Positions 27,403-36,395 of a DNA stretch of 64,000 nucleotides are shown in pieces; within the stretch, counting starts at the first letter, position 1; the number at the start of each line of letters is the position of its first letter. The position numbers and the translations under genes are program-made. The DNA is from Flavobacteriales bacterium. Its GTDB lineage: Bacteria > Bacteroidota > Bacteroidia > Flavobacteriales_C > GCA-002722245. The notes below the pieces were generated by a model. The model ran no database searches and was not told where the DNA came from. It saw nothing but the letters and a program-made list of their open reading frames with translations. The stretch covers positions 62,001 through 126,000 of the forward strand of contig JAHEZL010000009.1 of NCBI GenBank assembly GCA_023251095.1, given 5' to 3'.

Positions 27403-27473
27403 GAAGCTTTCAGCTTCTTTCCTTCGCAGAAGGAACATTGTTTTTCTTTCAGAAAAAGGAAGCTGAAAGCTTC
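27403..27473. repeat. 15-bp perfect inverted repeat with internal hairpin
   Basis: GAAGCTTTCAGCTTC (27403-27417) and its exact reverse complement at 27459-27473 flank 41 bases that contain the small hairpin CCTTC-GCA-GAAGG (27421-27433). No coding sense is apparent in this stretch. Confidence 0.65.
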
Positions 27474-27490
27474 CACGTTGATTCGTTATT

Positions 27491-27521
27491 CCGCTGAGTT
27501 ACGCTTCGCTAAACTCAGCGG
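27491..27521. repeat. 10-bp inverted repeat sharing its loop with the element at 27351
   Basis: CCGCTGAGTT (27491-27500) and AACTCAGCGG (27512-27521) form the stem. The loop ACGCTTCGCTA is the reverse complement of the loop sequence TAGCGAAGCG seen at 27366-27375. Same loop, different stem: a likely family of small palindromic units. Confidence 0.6.
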
Positions 27522-27557
27522 AGCGGAGGAAACCGCGTCCAACAGAAAACCTAAAAC

Positions 27558-27593
27558 AAAAAAGCTCCGGGAAAATTCCCGGAGCTTTTTTTT
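27558..27593. terminator. hppA: Bidirectional intrinsic terminator after hppA
   Basis: GCTCCGGGAA (27564-27573) and TTCCCGGAGC (27576-27585) with a two-base loop, A-run on one side and T-run on the other. It can stop the leftward hppA transcript and any rightward transcript from 26.9 kb. Confidence 0.9.
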
Positions 27594-27611
27594 ATAAATC
27601 TATTTCAAATA

Positions 27612-30014
27612 TTAATGTGAATGATCAGGAGTTGCTTGTGGAGTTTCCATTGCTGGTACTCCAATAACAGTTACTGAATCCGGTTTATGACAACAAGCTT
27701 TTTTCTCTTCTTGTCCGTGACAAGATGCTGCTGCGTCTTTTTTACAACCTTCAGCACCTTCTTTTTTGCAGCAAGAAGTAGCTTCTTTTCCGTGGCATGA
27801 AGCAGCTGCTCCACCTTCAGAGTGTCCGCTACCCAAGATTGGAGCGATAACTAAACCGATCAAGCAAGTCAATTTAATTAAGATGTTCATTGACGGACCA
27901 GATGTATCTTTAAATGGATCACCAACTGTATCACCAGTTACTGCAGCTTTGTGAGCGTCAGAACCTTTGTAAGTCATTTCACCATTGATCATAACACCAG
28001 CTTCAAACGATTTTTTAGCGTTGTCCCATGCACCACCTGCGTTGTTTTGGAACACTGCCCAAAGAACACCAGATACAGTAACACCAGCCATATAACCACC
28101 TAACATTTCAGCGATCAATTGGTTGTTGTCTCCGTAAACCAATTTACCTAAACATACAATTGCAATCGGGAAACCAATAGTTAAAATACCAGGCAACATC
28201 ATTTCGCGCAAAGCGGCTTTAGTAGAAATCTCCACACATTTACCGTATTCAGGTTTTCCTGTACCTTCCATGATTCCCGGAATTTCTTTGAACTGGCGAC
28301 GAACTTCATACACCATATCCATTGCAGCTTTACCTACAGAGTTCATTGCCAAAGCAGAGAACACTACCGGAATCATACCACCTACGAACAACATCGCCAA
28401 AACTGGAGCTTTAAAGATGTTGATCCCGTCGATGCCTGTGAAAGTCACATAAGCAGCAAACAATGCTAAGGAAGTCAAAGCAGCAGAAGCGATCGCAAAA
28501 CCTTTTCCTGTTGCAGCAGTAGTGTTACCTACTGAATCTAAAATATCTGTACGTTGACGAACTTCTTTAGGCAATTCGCTCATTTCAGCGATACCACCGG
28601 CGTTGTCAGAAATTGGTCCGAAAGCATCAATCGCCAACTGCATAGCTGTTGTAGCCATCATTGCAGAAGCGGCCAAAGCCACACCGTAGAAACCAGCTAA
28701 AGCGTAAGACGCCCAGATAGCACCTGCGAATAACAATACTGTTGGGAAAGTTGAAATCATCCCTGTTGCCAAACCAGCAATTACGTTGGTTCCGGCACCT
28801 GTTGAAGATTTTTGTACGATTTTCAAAACCGGTTTTGTACCTAATCCAGTGTAGTATTCAGTTACTGATGAAATTCCACCACCTACTATTAATCCAACCA
28901 GTGTAGCGTAGAAAACTCTCATTGAAGAAATTTCTTTTGAACCTTCACCGAAGAAATCCATTTGCATGGTTTCAGGCAACATATATCCAACTAGGAAATA
29001 ACAAGAGATGGCAGTCAATACGATAGAAACCCAGTTTCCAACATTTAATGCACCTTGTACTTGTTTTTCTTTAGCTGTATTGTCTTTAATTTTTACCAGC
29101 AATGTTCCAACGATAGAGAACAGGATACCGAAACCGGCAATTGCCATTGGCAACAAGATTGGTCCGATACCACCGAAAGCATCAAGATTACCAGCAGCAT
29201 CTAAAATCGCACCGCCGTTGTCTTTAATAATATAGTTACCTAAAACCATAGCCGCCAAAACTGTTGCTACATAAGAACCGAATAAATCGGCACCCATACC
29301 GGCAACGTCACCTACGTTATCACCTACGTTATCAGCGATAGTTGCAGGGTTTCTAGGATCATCCTCAGGAATACCGGCTTCTACTTTACCAACTAAGTCG
29401 GCACCAACGTCGGCAGCTTTAGTATAAATACCACCACCCACACGAGCGAACAATGCGATTGATTCAGCACCTAAAGAGAATCCAGCCAAAGTTTCCAAAA
29501 CGATGGTCATGTCGTCTGTTGAAGTCCAAACTCCACCCATAAAATAATGGAAGAAGAAAATAAAGAAAGTAGTTAAACCTAAAACGGCTAAACCAGCAAC
29601 ACCTAATCCCATTACAGTACCACCACCGAAAGAAACTTTCAATGCTTGTGGTAAACTTGTACGGGCAGCTTGCGTTGTTCTTACGTTTGTTTTAGTTGCG
29701 ATTTTCATCCCCATGTTTCCAGCTAATGCTGAGAAAAAGGCTCCGAAAATAAAAGCAACTACTATTAATATAGAAGTTGTTGGAACTACGAAAGAGATAC
29801 CAGCCAATACGATGCTGGCGGCAATCACGAAAAGAGTTAATAATCTGTATTCTGCTTTAAGGAAGGCCAATGCACCTTCATAGATATAATCTGAAATTTC
29901 TTTCATTTTTCCATCTCCGGCATCTTGTTTTAAAACCCAAGATCTTTTGATCGCCATGAAAGCTAATCCTATTAATGCCATTACGATAGGCACGTAAATC
30001 ATCATTGATTCCAT
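27612..30014 (-). CDS. hppA: Membrane-bound ion-pumping pyrophosphatase with Cys/His-rich tail
   Basis: 800 residues, about 16 hydrophobic segments. Catalytic motifs DVGADLVGKVE (202-212) and DNVGDNVGD (228-236), plus the C-terminal DTVGDPFKDTSGPSMN, are intact. At the position that separates K+-independent enzymes (Lys) from K+-dependent ones (Ala) it has Ala500 (GNTTAATGKG), so K+ dependence is predicted. H+ versus Na+ specificity is not settled. From residue 728 there is an extra 73-residue hydrophilic tail with seven Cys and six His, including two AAASCHG units, unlike the usual end of the family. It pumps ions across the inner membrane using PPi. Confidence 0.93.
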   Translation of the reverse strand: MESMMIYVPIVMALIGLAFMAIKRSWVLKQDAGDGKMKEISDYIYEGALAFLKAEYRLLTLFVIAASIVLAGISFVVPTTSILIVVAFIFGAFFSALAGNMGMKIATKTNVRTTQAARTSLPQALKVSFGGGTVMGLGVAGLAVLGLTTFFIFFFHYFMGGVWTSTDDMTIVLETLAGFSLGAESIALFARVGGGIYTKAADVGADLVGKVEAGIPEDDPRNPATIADNVGDNVGDVAGMGADLFGSYVATVLAAMVLGNYIIKDNGGAILDAAGNLDAFGGIGPILLPMAIAGFGILFSIVGTLLVKIKDNTAKEKQVQGALNVGNWVSIVLTAISCYFLVGYMLPETMQMDFFGEGSKEISSMRVFYATLVGLIVGGGISSVTEYYTGLGTKPVLKIVQKSSTGAGTNVIAGLATGMISTFPTVLLFAGAIWASYALAGFYGVALAASAMMATTAMQLAIDAFGPISDNAGGIAEMSELPKEVRQRTDILDSVGNTTAATGKGFAIASAALTSLALFAAYVTFTGIDGINIFKAPVLAMLFVGGMIPVVFSALAMNSVGKAAMDMVYEVRRQFKEIPGIMEGTGKPEYGKCVEISTKAALREMMLPGILTIGFPIAIVCLGKLVYGDNNQLIAEMLGGYMAGVTVSGVLWAVFQNNAGGAWDNAKKSFEAGVMINGEMTYKGSDAHKAAVTGDTVGDPFKDTSGPSMNILIKLTCLIGLVIAPILGSGHSEGGAAASCHGKEATSCCKKEGAEGCKKDAAASCHGQEEKKACCHKPDSVTVIGVPAMETPQATPDHSH

Positions 30015-30052
30015 AAATATTAATTAGTAATTGTTCGTTTTAAATTGGTCGG

Positions 30053-30083
30053 CAAAGTTAATTATTTAATGTAATTGCGCAAA
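30053..30083 (-). promoter_or_regulatory. Predicted strong promoter of hppA
   Basis: On the minus strand, TTTG (30083-30080), 19 bases, then TAACTTTG (30060-30053): an exact match to the Bacteroidota consensus. The ATG at 30014 follows after about 38 bases. Confidence 0.6.
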
Positions 30084-30089
30084 TCACGC

Positions 30090-31073
30090 TTATGCCTTTT
30101 TATATAGTACACTTTTCACAGCGCCTTTAATGCGCTCCACGTTAGGAAGAGCTTCATTGATAAGGTTCATAGCGTATGGAAGCGGAACGTCTCTTGAAGT
30201 TACTCTTTGGATAGGGGCATCCAAATAATCAAAAGCTTCGTGTTGTACTTTATAAGTGATCTCGCCGGAAATTGAAGCCAAAGGCCAAGCCTCTTCAACA
30301 ATCACCAAGCGGTTTGTTTTTTTAATGGAAGTATAAATTGCATCGTAGTCAATCGGACGAACAGTTCTTAAGTCGATCACCTCAACGCTGATTCCTTCTT
30401 TTTCCAATTCGGCACAAGCAACAAGCACTACGTGAACTATTTTCCCGAAAGTTACCAGAGTAACATCCGTTCCTTTTCTTTTAATGTCGGCAACTCCGAT
30501 AGGAATTAAATATTCTCCTTCAGGAACTTCGCCTTTATCTCCGTACATCTGTTCAGATTCCATGAAAATCACCGGGTCATTATCACGAATGGCTGATTTC
30601 AATAATCCTTTAGCATCGTAAGGAGTAGATGGAACGATTACTTTCAAACCTGGAGTGTTGGCAAACCAGCTTTCAAAAGCTTGTGAATGCTGAGCTCCTA
30701 ATTGTCCGGCGGAAGCGGTTGGACCTCTAAACACTATCGGGCAATTGAATTGTCCACCCGACATAGAATATACTTTCGCAGCTGAGTTGATCACCTGATC
30801 AATCGCCACCAAAGCGAAGTTAAAAGTCATGAATTCTACTACCGGTCGCAAGCCGTTCATTGCTGAACCAACTGCTATTCCGGCGAAACCTAACTCAGCG
30901 ATAGGGGTATCAATCACTCGTTTTTCACCAAATTCTTCCAGCATTCCCTGGCTCACTTTGTACGCACCGTTGTATTCGGCAACTTCTTCACCTATTAAAT
31001 AGACATTGGAATCTGCACGCATTTCTTCGTTTAAGGCCTCACGCAATGCCTCTCTGAATTGTAATACTCTCAT
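30090..31073 (-). CDS. pdhB: Pyruvate dehydrogenase E1 component, beta subunit
   Basis: 327 residues. LGEEVAEYNGAYKVSQGM-like start (LIGEEVAEYNGAYKVSQG), DTPIAELGFAGIAVGSAMNG, RGPTASAGQLGAQHSQAFE and VIDLRTVRPIDYDAI are standard for E1-beta of the alpha2beta2 type. With E1-alpha (not in this window) it decarboxylates pyruvate using TPP and passes the acetyl group to E2. It stands alone here, separate from other pdh genes. It is divergent from etfBA. Confidence 0.93.
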   Translation of the reverse strand: MRVLQFREALREALNEEMRADSNVYLIGEEVAEYNGAYKVSQGMLEEFGEKRVIDTPIAELGFAGIAVGSAMNGLRPVVEFMTFNFALVAIDQVINSAAKVYSMSGGQFNCPIVFRGPTASAGQLGAQHSQAFESWFANTPGLKVIVPSTPYDAKGLLKSAIRDNDPVIFMESEQMYGDKGEVPEGEYLIPIGVADIKRKGTDVTLVTFGKIVHVVLVACAELEKEGISVEVIDLRTVRPIDYDAIYTSIKKTNRLVIVEEAWPLASISGEITYKVQHEAFDYLDAPIQRVTSRDVPLPYAMNLINEALPNVERIKGAVKSVLYKKA

Positions 31074-31197
31074 ATATGTTTTTTTTAAGCGGGGCTAAAA
31101 TAAAAATAATCTGTAAGAATAAAGAATGCTAGGCCAAATTTGAATTTTTGAAGAAAAAATAACCTTTATGTAAGTCTCTTCGTAAAGCCCCAAAGTT

Positions 31198-31205
31198 TAC
31201 ATTTG
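31198..31205 (+). promoter_or_regulatory. Predicted -7 box of etfBA
   Basis: TACATTTG matches TAnnTTTG 25 bases before the etfB ATG. No convincing TTG lies at the proper distance upstream, so the -33 assignment is left open. Confidence 0.35.
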
Positions 31206-31230
31206 AACAACTAAATTCTACAGTCGATTT

Positions 31231-31974
31231 ATGAAGATTCTTGTTTGTATCAGCTCTGTTCCCGACACTACCACAAAAATTACTTTTGCGGACGGCAACA
31301 CAAAATTCAACACTGCCGGAGTGCAGTTTGTTATTAACCCCTACGATGAATTCGGACTTTCCCGCGCCATGCAACTCAAAGAAACTTTGGGTGGCAATGT
31401 AACCACTATTACTGTTGGCCGGGCCGATACTGAACCTGTTATCCGCAAAGCACTAGCGATTGGTGCCGATGACGCAGTTCGTATTGATGCTGATCCGATG
31501 GATTCTCTTCAGGTAGCTACCGAAATTGCGAATTACGCTAAAGATAAAGGCTTCGATTTAATCATCACCGGTCGCGAATCCATTGATTACAATGGAGGAG
31601 CAGTTCCCGGAATGTTAGCCGAATTACTAGGAATAAACTCTGTTTCACCTTGCGTGAAACTGGATATAGACGGAACTACTGCTACTATGCAGACGCTGAT
31701 CGACGGGGGAAAAGAAGTTGTAAAATCTTCTCTTCCACTCGTTGCGGCCGCTCAAAAAGGAATGGTGGAAGAAAGTGAATTGCGCATACCAAACATGCGT
31801 GGTATCATGGCCGCCCGAACAAAACCTCTAGCCGTTGTGCCGGGCGCAGCAGCAGGAAATGCAAAATTCAAAACCTTTGATTTGCCTGCACCAAAAGCAG
31901 CCTGCAAAATGGTATCAGCCGACAATGTTGAGGAGCTGGTACACTTATTACATACAGAAGCAAAAGTTATTTAA
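31231..31974 (+). CDS. etfB: Electron transfer flavoprotein, beta subunit
   Basis: 247 residues. Typical start KILVCISSVPDTTTKI, then NPYDEFGLSRAMQLKE, ALAIGADDAVRID and TGRESIDYNGGAVPGMLAELLG. With EtfA it accepts electrons from acyl-CoA dehydrogenases and passes them to the quinone pool through ETF dehydrogenase. It is encoded 17 bases ahead of etfA. Confidence 0.95.
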   Translation: MKILVCISSVPDTTTKITFADGNTKFNTAGVQFVINPYDEFGLSRAMQLKETLGGNVTTITVGRADTEPVIRKALAIGADDAVRIDADPMDSLQVATEIANYAKDKGFDLIITGRESIDYNGGAVPGMLAELLGINSVSPCVKLDIDGTTATMQTLIDGGKEVVKSSLPLVAAAQKGMVEESELRIPNMRGIMAARTKPLAVVPGAAAGNAKFKTFDLPAPKAACKMVSADNVEELVHLLHTEAKVI

Positions 31975-31991
31975 CTCAAAATATTTAAGAT

Positions 31992-32951
31992 ATGTCGGTA
32001 TTAGTATTCGCTGAAAATTGGGACGGAAATTTTAAAAAATCAACCTTCGAAAGTGTTGCCTACGCAGCCGGATTAGCACAAGCTGCCGGCGGAAGTGTAA
32101 CTGCTGTTGTGATTGGAAATGTTAGTGCAGATAATCTTTCTTCCCTTGGAACATATGGTGCAACGAAAGTAGTTCACTACGACGGCGCAGATGTTAATCA
32201 TCAAGGCGTTGCTTCTATTGTAGCTCAAGCGGTTCAGGCTGCAGGCGCAAAATATGTGGTGTTCAACGGAACCTGGAAAAGCAAAGGCGCTGCTCCGAGA
32301 TTGGCTATAAAATTAAACGCAGCCATCGCTACCGAAGTAGTGGAATTACCTTCCTCGACTGCTCCTTTCACAGTTAAGAAAAAAACATTCTCAGGAAAAG
32401 CTTTCGCTCATGTGGAACTTTCTTCTGATGTAAAAATTATAGTGCTTTCCACAAACTCTTATGGAGTAAAAGAAAACGCAGTAACTGCCGCAGTTGAAAA
32501 AGGAAGCGGAAGCGCAACAGAAAAAGACAATTCCTTACAACATGTAGAATACCAAAAAACTTCAGGTAAAATCAATTTGACTGAAGCGGAACTGGTAGTA
32601 AGCGCGGGCCGCGGAATGAAAGGTCCGGAAAACTGGGGCATGGTTGAACAACTCGCTGAAGCATTAGGCGCTGCAACAGCTTGCTCGAAACCGGTAGCGG
32701 ATATCGGTTGGAGACCTCACCATGAACACGTTGGGCAAACAGGTATCGCCGTTGCACCAAACTTATACATCGCAATAGGAATCTCAGGAGCCATCCAGCA
32801 TTTGGCCGGTATCAGCTCCTCTAAAAAAATAGTAGTCATCAACACCGATCCTGAAGCGCCTTTCTTTAAAGCTGCCGATTACGGAATTGTTGGAGACGCT
32901 CTGCAAGTAGTACCAAAATTGACTGAAGCGATAAAGAAACTTAAAGGTTAA
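31992..32951 (+). CDS. etfA: Electron transfer flavoprotein, alpha subunit
   Basis: 319 residues. N-terminal nucleotide-binding-like domain ([18 protein letters not shown]). The C-terminal FAD domain has [54 protein letters not shown] and [20 protein letters not shown]. Full length for the family. A 28-bp perfect palindrome starts one base after the stop and may serve as the transcript end. Confidence 0.96.
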   Translation: MSVLVFAENWDGNFKKSTFESVAYAAGLAQAAGGSVTAVVIGNVSADNLSSLGTYGATKVVHYDGADVNHQGVASIVAQAVQAAGAKYVVFNGTWKSKGAAPRLAIKLNAAIATEVVELPSSTAPFTVKKKTFSGKAFAHVELSSDVKIIVLSTNSYGVKENAVTAAVEKGSGSATEKDNSLQHVEYQKTSGKINLTEAELVVSAGRGMKGPENWGMVEQLAEALGAATACSKPVADIGWRPHHEHVGQTGIAVAPNLYIAIGISGAIQHLAGISSSKKIVVINTDPEAPFFKAADYGIVGDALQVVPKLTEAIKKLKG

Positions 32952-32952
32952 A

Positions 32953-32980
32953 GTAGAGACGCAAAATTTTGCGTCTCTAC
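32953..32980. repeat. 28-bp perfect palindrome (GTAGAGACGCAAAA half-site)
   Basis: The half GTAGAGACGCAAAA is followed directly by its reverse complement. Near-identical palindromes occur at 44896-44919 and, degenerate, at 44859-44880. It lies immediately after etfA, so it may act as a terminator hairpin, but the recurrence marks it as a dispersed repeat family. Confidence 0.75.
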
Positions 32981-33054
32981 AAAGCCAAAAATAATATTAT
33001 GTTATTTGCTTTTGGCTTTTTACTTTTACCTTTTAACTTTCCTGAAGGGACCTG

Positions 33055-33663
33055 ATGAAGAAAATTAATTTAGACATAATAGGGTTGTCCTATAGTCAAA
33101 CACAGACAGGCGCATACGCACTGGTACTGGGAGAACGCAACGGCAAACGAAGATTACCTATCATCATAGGTGGCTTCGAAGCGCAAGCTATTGCCATTGA
33201 ACTGGAGAAGATGACGCCGAGTCGTCCTTTAACCCACGACCTTTTTAAAACCTTTGCAAGTACTTTCGATATCAACATCAAAGAAGTAATTATTTACAAT
33301 CTGGTGGAAGGCATTTTCTTTGCAAAACTGATTTGCGAAAAAGATGGCAAAGAAGTGGAGATAGATGCCCGAACCTCTGATTCTATTGCCCTTGCAGTTA
33401 GATTCAACTGTCCGATATCCACCTACGAATTCATTCTTTCCTCAGCAGGAATTTTACTGGAAGACGAACAGGCAACTAGCGATACCGACGATGAAGATGC
33501 TTTGGAAGATCCGGTAGAAGAACTATTACAATCCAGTACAAAAGACATTAAAACCATGACGCTGGAGGAACTGGAAAAATATCTGGAAGAGGCCATTACC
33601 ATGGAAGATTACGAAAGAGCATCACAAATACGCGACGAACTCAACAAACGAAAAGCATCCTGA
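33055..33663 (+). CDS. DUF151 bifunctional-nuclease family protein with UVR motif
   Basis: 202 residues. The first about 130 residues are DUF151 (GAYALVLGERNGKRRLPIIIGGFEAQAIAIELE; DARTSDSIALAVRFNCPIST), a fold linked to RNase/DNase activity in plant and archaeal relatives. An acidic spacer follows (TSDTDDEDALEDPVEE). The C-terminal UVR motif (LEKYLEEAITMEDYERASQIRDEL) resembles UvrB/UvrC interaction helices. First of a tightly packed group with thyA and dfrA (3 and 2 base gaps). Substrate in bacteria is unknown. Confidence 0.85.
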   Translation: MKKINLDIIGLSYSQTQTGAYALVLGERNGKRRLPIIIGGFEAQAIAIELEKMTPSRPLTHDLFKTFASTFDINIKEVIIYNLVEGIFFAKLICEKDGKEVEIDARTSDSIALAVRFNCPISTYEFILSSAGILLEDEQATSDTDDEDALEDPVEELLQSSTKDIKTMTLEELEKYLEEAITMEDYERASQIRDELNKRKAS

Positions 33664-33666
33664 TAA

Positions 33667-34461
33667 ATGAAGCAATACCTAGATCTCCTGCAACATATCA
33701 TCATCAACGGAGCTTCAAAAGAAGACCGCACAGGGACAGGAACGATCAGTGTTTTCGGCTATCAAACCCGCTTCGATTTAAATGAAGGCTTCCCTTTAAT
33801 CACCACCAAAAAATGTCACCTGCGCTCTATCATCCATGAGTTGCTGTGGTTTTTACAAGGCGATACCAATATTAAATACCTCAAAGAAAACAACGTTTCC
33901 ATATGGGACGAATGGGCCGATAAAAACGGAAATCTCGGTCCGGTTTACGGCTATCAGTGGCGCTCATGGCCCACTCCCGATGGCCGCCATATCGATCAGA
34001 TCACGAATTTAATTCAGCAAATAAAAAATAATCCTGATTCCCGCCGACTCATAGTGAGCGCCTGGAACGTAGGAGAAATAGAGAAAATGGCGCTTCCACC
34101 CTGCCATGCTTTCTTTCAGTTTTATGTGGCCGACGGAAAATTATCTTGTCAGCTGTACCAACGCAGTGCCGATGTGTTTTTAGGAGTTCCCTTCAACATC
34201 GCGTCTTATGCGCTATTAACCATGATGGTAGCTCAGGTTTGTAATTTAAAACTGGGTGATTTTGTACACACTTTCGGCGACACGCATTTGTACAAAAATC
34301 ATCTGGAACAAACCAACTTACAGCTTTCCAGAGAACCGCGTGCTTTACCTCAAATGAAAATTAATCCGGCAGTAAAAGATATTTTCTCTTTTAAAATTGA
34401 AGATTTTGAATTGGTCGGTTATGATCCGCATCCTCATATAAAGGCGCCGGTGGCGGTTTAA
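33667..34461 (+). CDS. thyA: Thymidylate synthase
   Basis: 264 residues, the standard length. [46 protein letters not shown], the catalytic [13 protein letters not shown] and [19 protein letters not shown] are all present. It methylates dUMP with methylene-tetrahydrofolate, producing dihydrofolate that the next gene's product reduces. Placed 3 bases after the DUF151 gene. Confidence 0.97.
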   Translation: MKQYLDLLQHIIINGASKEDRTGTGTISVFGYQTRFDLNEGFPLITTKKCHLRSIIHELLWFLQGDTNIKYLKENNVSIWDEWADKNGNLGPVYGYQWRSWPTPDGRHIDQITNLIQQIKNNPDSRRLIVSAWNVGEIEKMALPPCHAFFQFYVADGKLSCQLYQRSADVFLGVPFNIASYALLTMMVAQVCNLKLGDFVHTFGDTHLYKNHLEQTNLQLSREPRALPQMKINPAVKDIFSFKIEDFELVGYDPHPHIKAPVAV

Positions 34462-34463
34462 AC

Positions 34464-34970
34464 ATGAAAGTATCTATCATTGTTGCAGCAGGCTTGAACA
34501 ATTCCATTGGTAAAGACAATGGTTTGTTGTGGCATTTGCCTATCGACATGAAGTTTTTCAAAGAGCGCACCATGGGTCATCACATTTTAACCGGACGAAA
34601 AAATTACGAATCCATTCCTGAGAAATATCGCCCTCTGGCCAACAGAACCAATATTGTTGTTACCAGAGATGCCAACTTAAAAATTGACGGCTGCCTGGTA
34701 ACTACTTCTATTAAAGAGGGTGTTGAATTTGCCCGCCGACGCGGTGAAAAAGAACTATTTATTATTGGCGGTGGTGAAATTTACCGACAGATGTTGGCTG
34801 AAAATATGGTAACGCATGTATACCTCACCCGCGTTCACGAAAATTTTGAAGCCGATACTTTCTTCCCCGAACTCGATCCTAAGAAATGGCGAACAACTTC
34901 CGAAATCTTTTGTCAGAAAGATCCTAAAGACATTTACGATTGTACATTTTATGAATTGGTGAAGATCTAG
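34464..34970 (+). CDS. folA: Dihydrofolate reductase
   Basis: 168 residues. SIIVAAGLNNSIGKDNGLLWHLPIDMKFFKERTMGHHILTGRKNYESIP carries the substrate loop (positions about 4-52; LLWHLPxDMKxFK, TGRKNYESI). FIIGGGEIYRQML and a C-terminal DCTFYELVKI complete the fold. It recycles the dihydrofolate made by ThyA, encoded 2 bases upstream. Confidence 0.96.
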   Translation: MKVSIIVAAGLNNSIGKDNGLLWHLPIDMKFFKERTMGHHILTGRKNYESIPEKYRPLANRTNIVVTRDANLKIDGCLVTTSIKEGVEFARRRGEKELFIIGGGEIYRQMLAENMVTHVYLTRVHENFEADTFFPELDPKKWRTTSEIFCQKDPKDIYDCTFYELVKI

Positions 34971-35020
34971 GCAAACCTTTTGTTATTTTTCTTCGTCTAA
35001 GCAGTACCTAATCACATTCT

Positions 35021-35836
35021 ATGAAAAATTTACTCTTATTGCTCTTTTTCGCCGCGCTCTTCAGCTGCCAGAATCAAAAAACCAATACCGAACTAAACTC
35101 CTGTAAAGACAATGCTTTGGCAGAAGTAATTTACCTTGATGTTTTTAAACAATCGCAAATTTATCTGAACCTCTTTTTAAGCAAACAAAATCCTTCCGAT
35201 ACCAATGTTAAATTCATCACTTCCGCCAATCCAAACAACCTTACTTTCCCTTTTAAACTCACCGTTAACTTCGGAAGTACTGATTTTTTAGGCGACGACG
35301 ATAAATTCAGAAGAGGAAATTTGATGTTTACCGTAAGCTCTTCAAGCTATGACACAACGCTGTTGTCACTTGATAAAGTGGTGGTCACTTTCAGCGATTT
35401 TTATTTGAATCAATCCAATGTGCTCGGAACATTGACGCTTACCAATAACGGACTCAACTCAAAAAGCAATTATACTTTTTCCCTCGATACCCCCGACGGA
35501 GTCATCATCAACAGCAACGGAACAATGTCGTGGAAATCCCTGAAAACACTGGAACTCACAAGTGGAGCCAATACCCGCAGCAATATTTTGGATGACACCT
35601 ATTCCCTCACCGGAAGTACATCAGGAAAGGATTTTAAAGGAACCGATTTTACGGCAAATATTTCTACGGCAATGACGGTTGATCCGAATTGCCGCTGGTT
35701 CATCAAAGCCGGAAAAATGTCGGTTGAACCGAATACGCTGGATGTCCGCAATCTGGATTATGGCATTGGAACCTGTACCGGTCAAGTATCAGTTCAAATT
35801 AAAGAAGAGGCGGTGCTGAATTTTTCGATACAGTAA
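35021..35836 (+). CDS. Hypothetical lipoprotein
   Basis: 271 residues with a lipobox (LFFAALFSCQN, Cys at about 16). The mature region is rich in Ser, Thr and Asn with predicted beta strands (DKVVVTFSDFYLNQSNVLGTLTLTNNGLNSKSNYTFSLDTPDG, residues about 125-167) and three further Cys. No family recognised. It stands apart from the thyA-folA group by 50 bases. Confidence 0.65.
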   Translation: MKNLLLLLFFAALFSCQNQKTNTELNSCKDNALAEVIYLDVFKQSQIYLNLFLSKQNPSDTNVKFITSANPNNLTFPFKLTVNFGSTDFLGDDDKFRRGNLMFTVSSSSYDTTLLSLDKVVVTFSDFYLNQSNVLGTLTLTNNGLNSKSNYTFSLDTPDGVIINSNGTMSWKSLKTLELTSGANTRSNILDDTYSLTGSTSGKDFKGTDFTANISTAMTVDPNCRWFIKAGKMSVEPNTLDVRNLDYGIGTCTGQVSVQIKEEAVLNFSIQ

Positions 35837-36046
35837 AATCCCTCTTGCTATCACACAGAATTCCTTCGCACGAAGACCGGAAGTTCCTTCCTCCTCTTAA
35901 TATCAAATCTTTTTCAAAGGGAGAAGTCCCATACTCATCCATTCTCAGAATATGTATTTCAGGAAATGCCAGCTAACTAACTTCCTCCTTTGAAAAAGGA
36001 GGAGTGCGTTGACCGCGCGAGGGCAAGGAGGATTTCGTGAATATGG
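35837..36046. other. Intergenic stretch with small palindromes
   Basis: No coding sense. It contains CTTCGCACGAAG-type symmetry (35870-35881), also present inverted near 55988-56000, and a CCTCCTTT-GAA-AAAGGAGG hairpin of the kind scattered in many Bacteroidota genomes. The gat operon promoter begins at 36047. Confidence 0.5.
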
Positions 36047-36077
36047 TTTGAAATACCCCATCCTTTTGGTATCTTTG
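36047..36077 (+). promoter_or_regulatory. Predicted promoter of the gatC-gatA-gatB::aspS operon
   Basis: TTTG (36047-36050), exactly 19 bases, then TATCTTTG (36070-36077): full consensus. The leader to the ATG at 36132 contains two short stems, AAGGAC/GTCCTT and TAGC/GCTA. No tRNA-like or T-box-like structure was recognised there. Confidence 0.65.
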
Positions 36078-36131
36078 GCGCTTGTGAAAAAGGACGCCTA
36101 AGTCCTTGATTAGCAAAGCTAAAATTGAATT

Positions 36132-36395
36132 ATGAGTAAAGAAATGTCGCTGGAAGACTTATCCAGCATTAAAGGCGCAACGCATTCAAAAGCGGTTGAA
36201 GAGCTTTTTAACGCCATTAAAAACGCTCCGCTTCCAGCAGTGAACAATGATTTCAACAACAATGCTGTTGCGTTAGAAGACCTTCGTCCCGATGAAGTTC
36301 ACAATAGTTCAGAGCTGGAAAAAAAGCTCATCAAACAAAACTTCCCGAAAGAGAAAAACGGATATTTAGTAGTATCAAAAGTAATTGAGAATTAA
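36132..36395 (+). CDS. gatC: Aspartyl/glutamyl-tRNA amidotransferase subunit C (short, divergent)
   Basis: 87 residues, slightly shorter than the usual 95-100. The C-terminal half is recognisable (VALEDLRPDEV, then NFPKEKNGYLVVSKVIEN, the beta-hairpin that embraces GatA). The N-terminal helices are weakly conserved and lack the usual LARLELSEEE-type stretch. GatC acts as a belt stabilising GatA-GatB. The stop overlaps the gatA ATG as TAATG. The divergence may reflect the altered architecture of the GatB partner in this operon. Confidence 0.8.
   Translation: MSKEMSLEDLSSIKGATHSKAVEELFNAIKNAPLPAVNNDFNNNAVALEDLRPDEVHNSSELEKKLIKQNFPKEKNGYLVVSKVIEN

Noticed and set aside
27331-27597. 88-residue plus frame across the hairpin cluster
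   Set aside because: It translates inverted repeats and a terminator. The composition is explained by the palindromes, and no motif is visible.
32459-32775. Small minus-strand frames inside etfA
   Set aside because: They are shadows of a full-length, motif-complete etfA.
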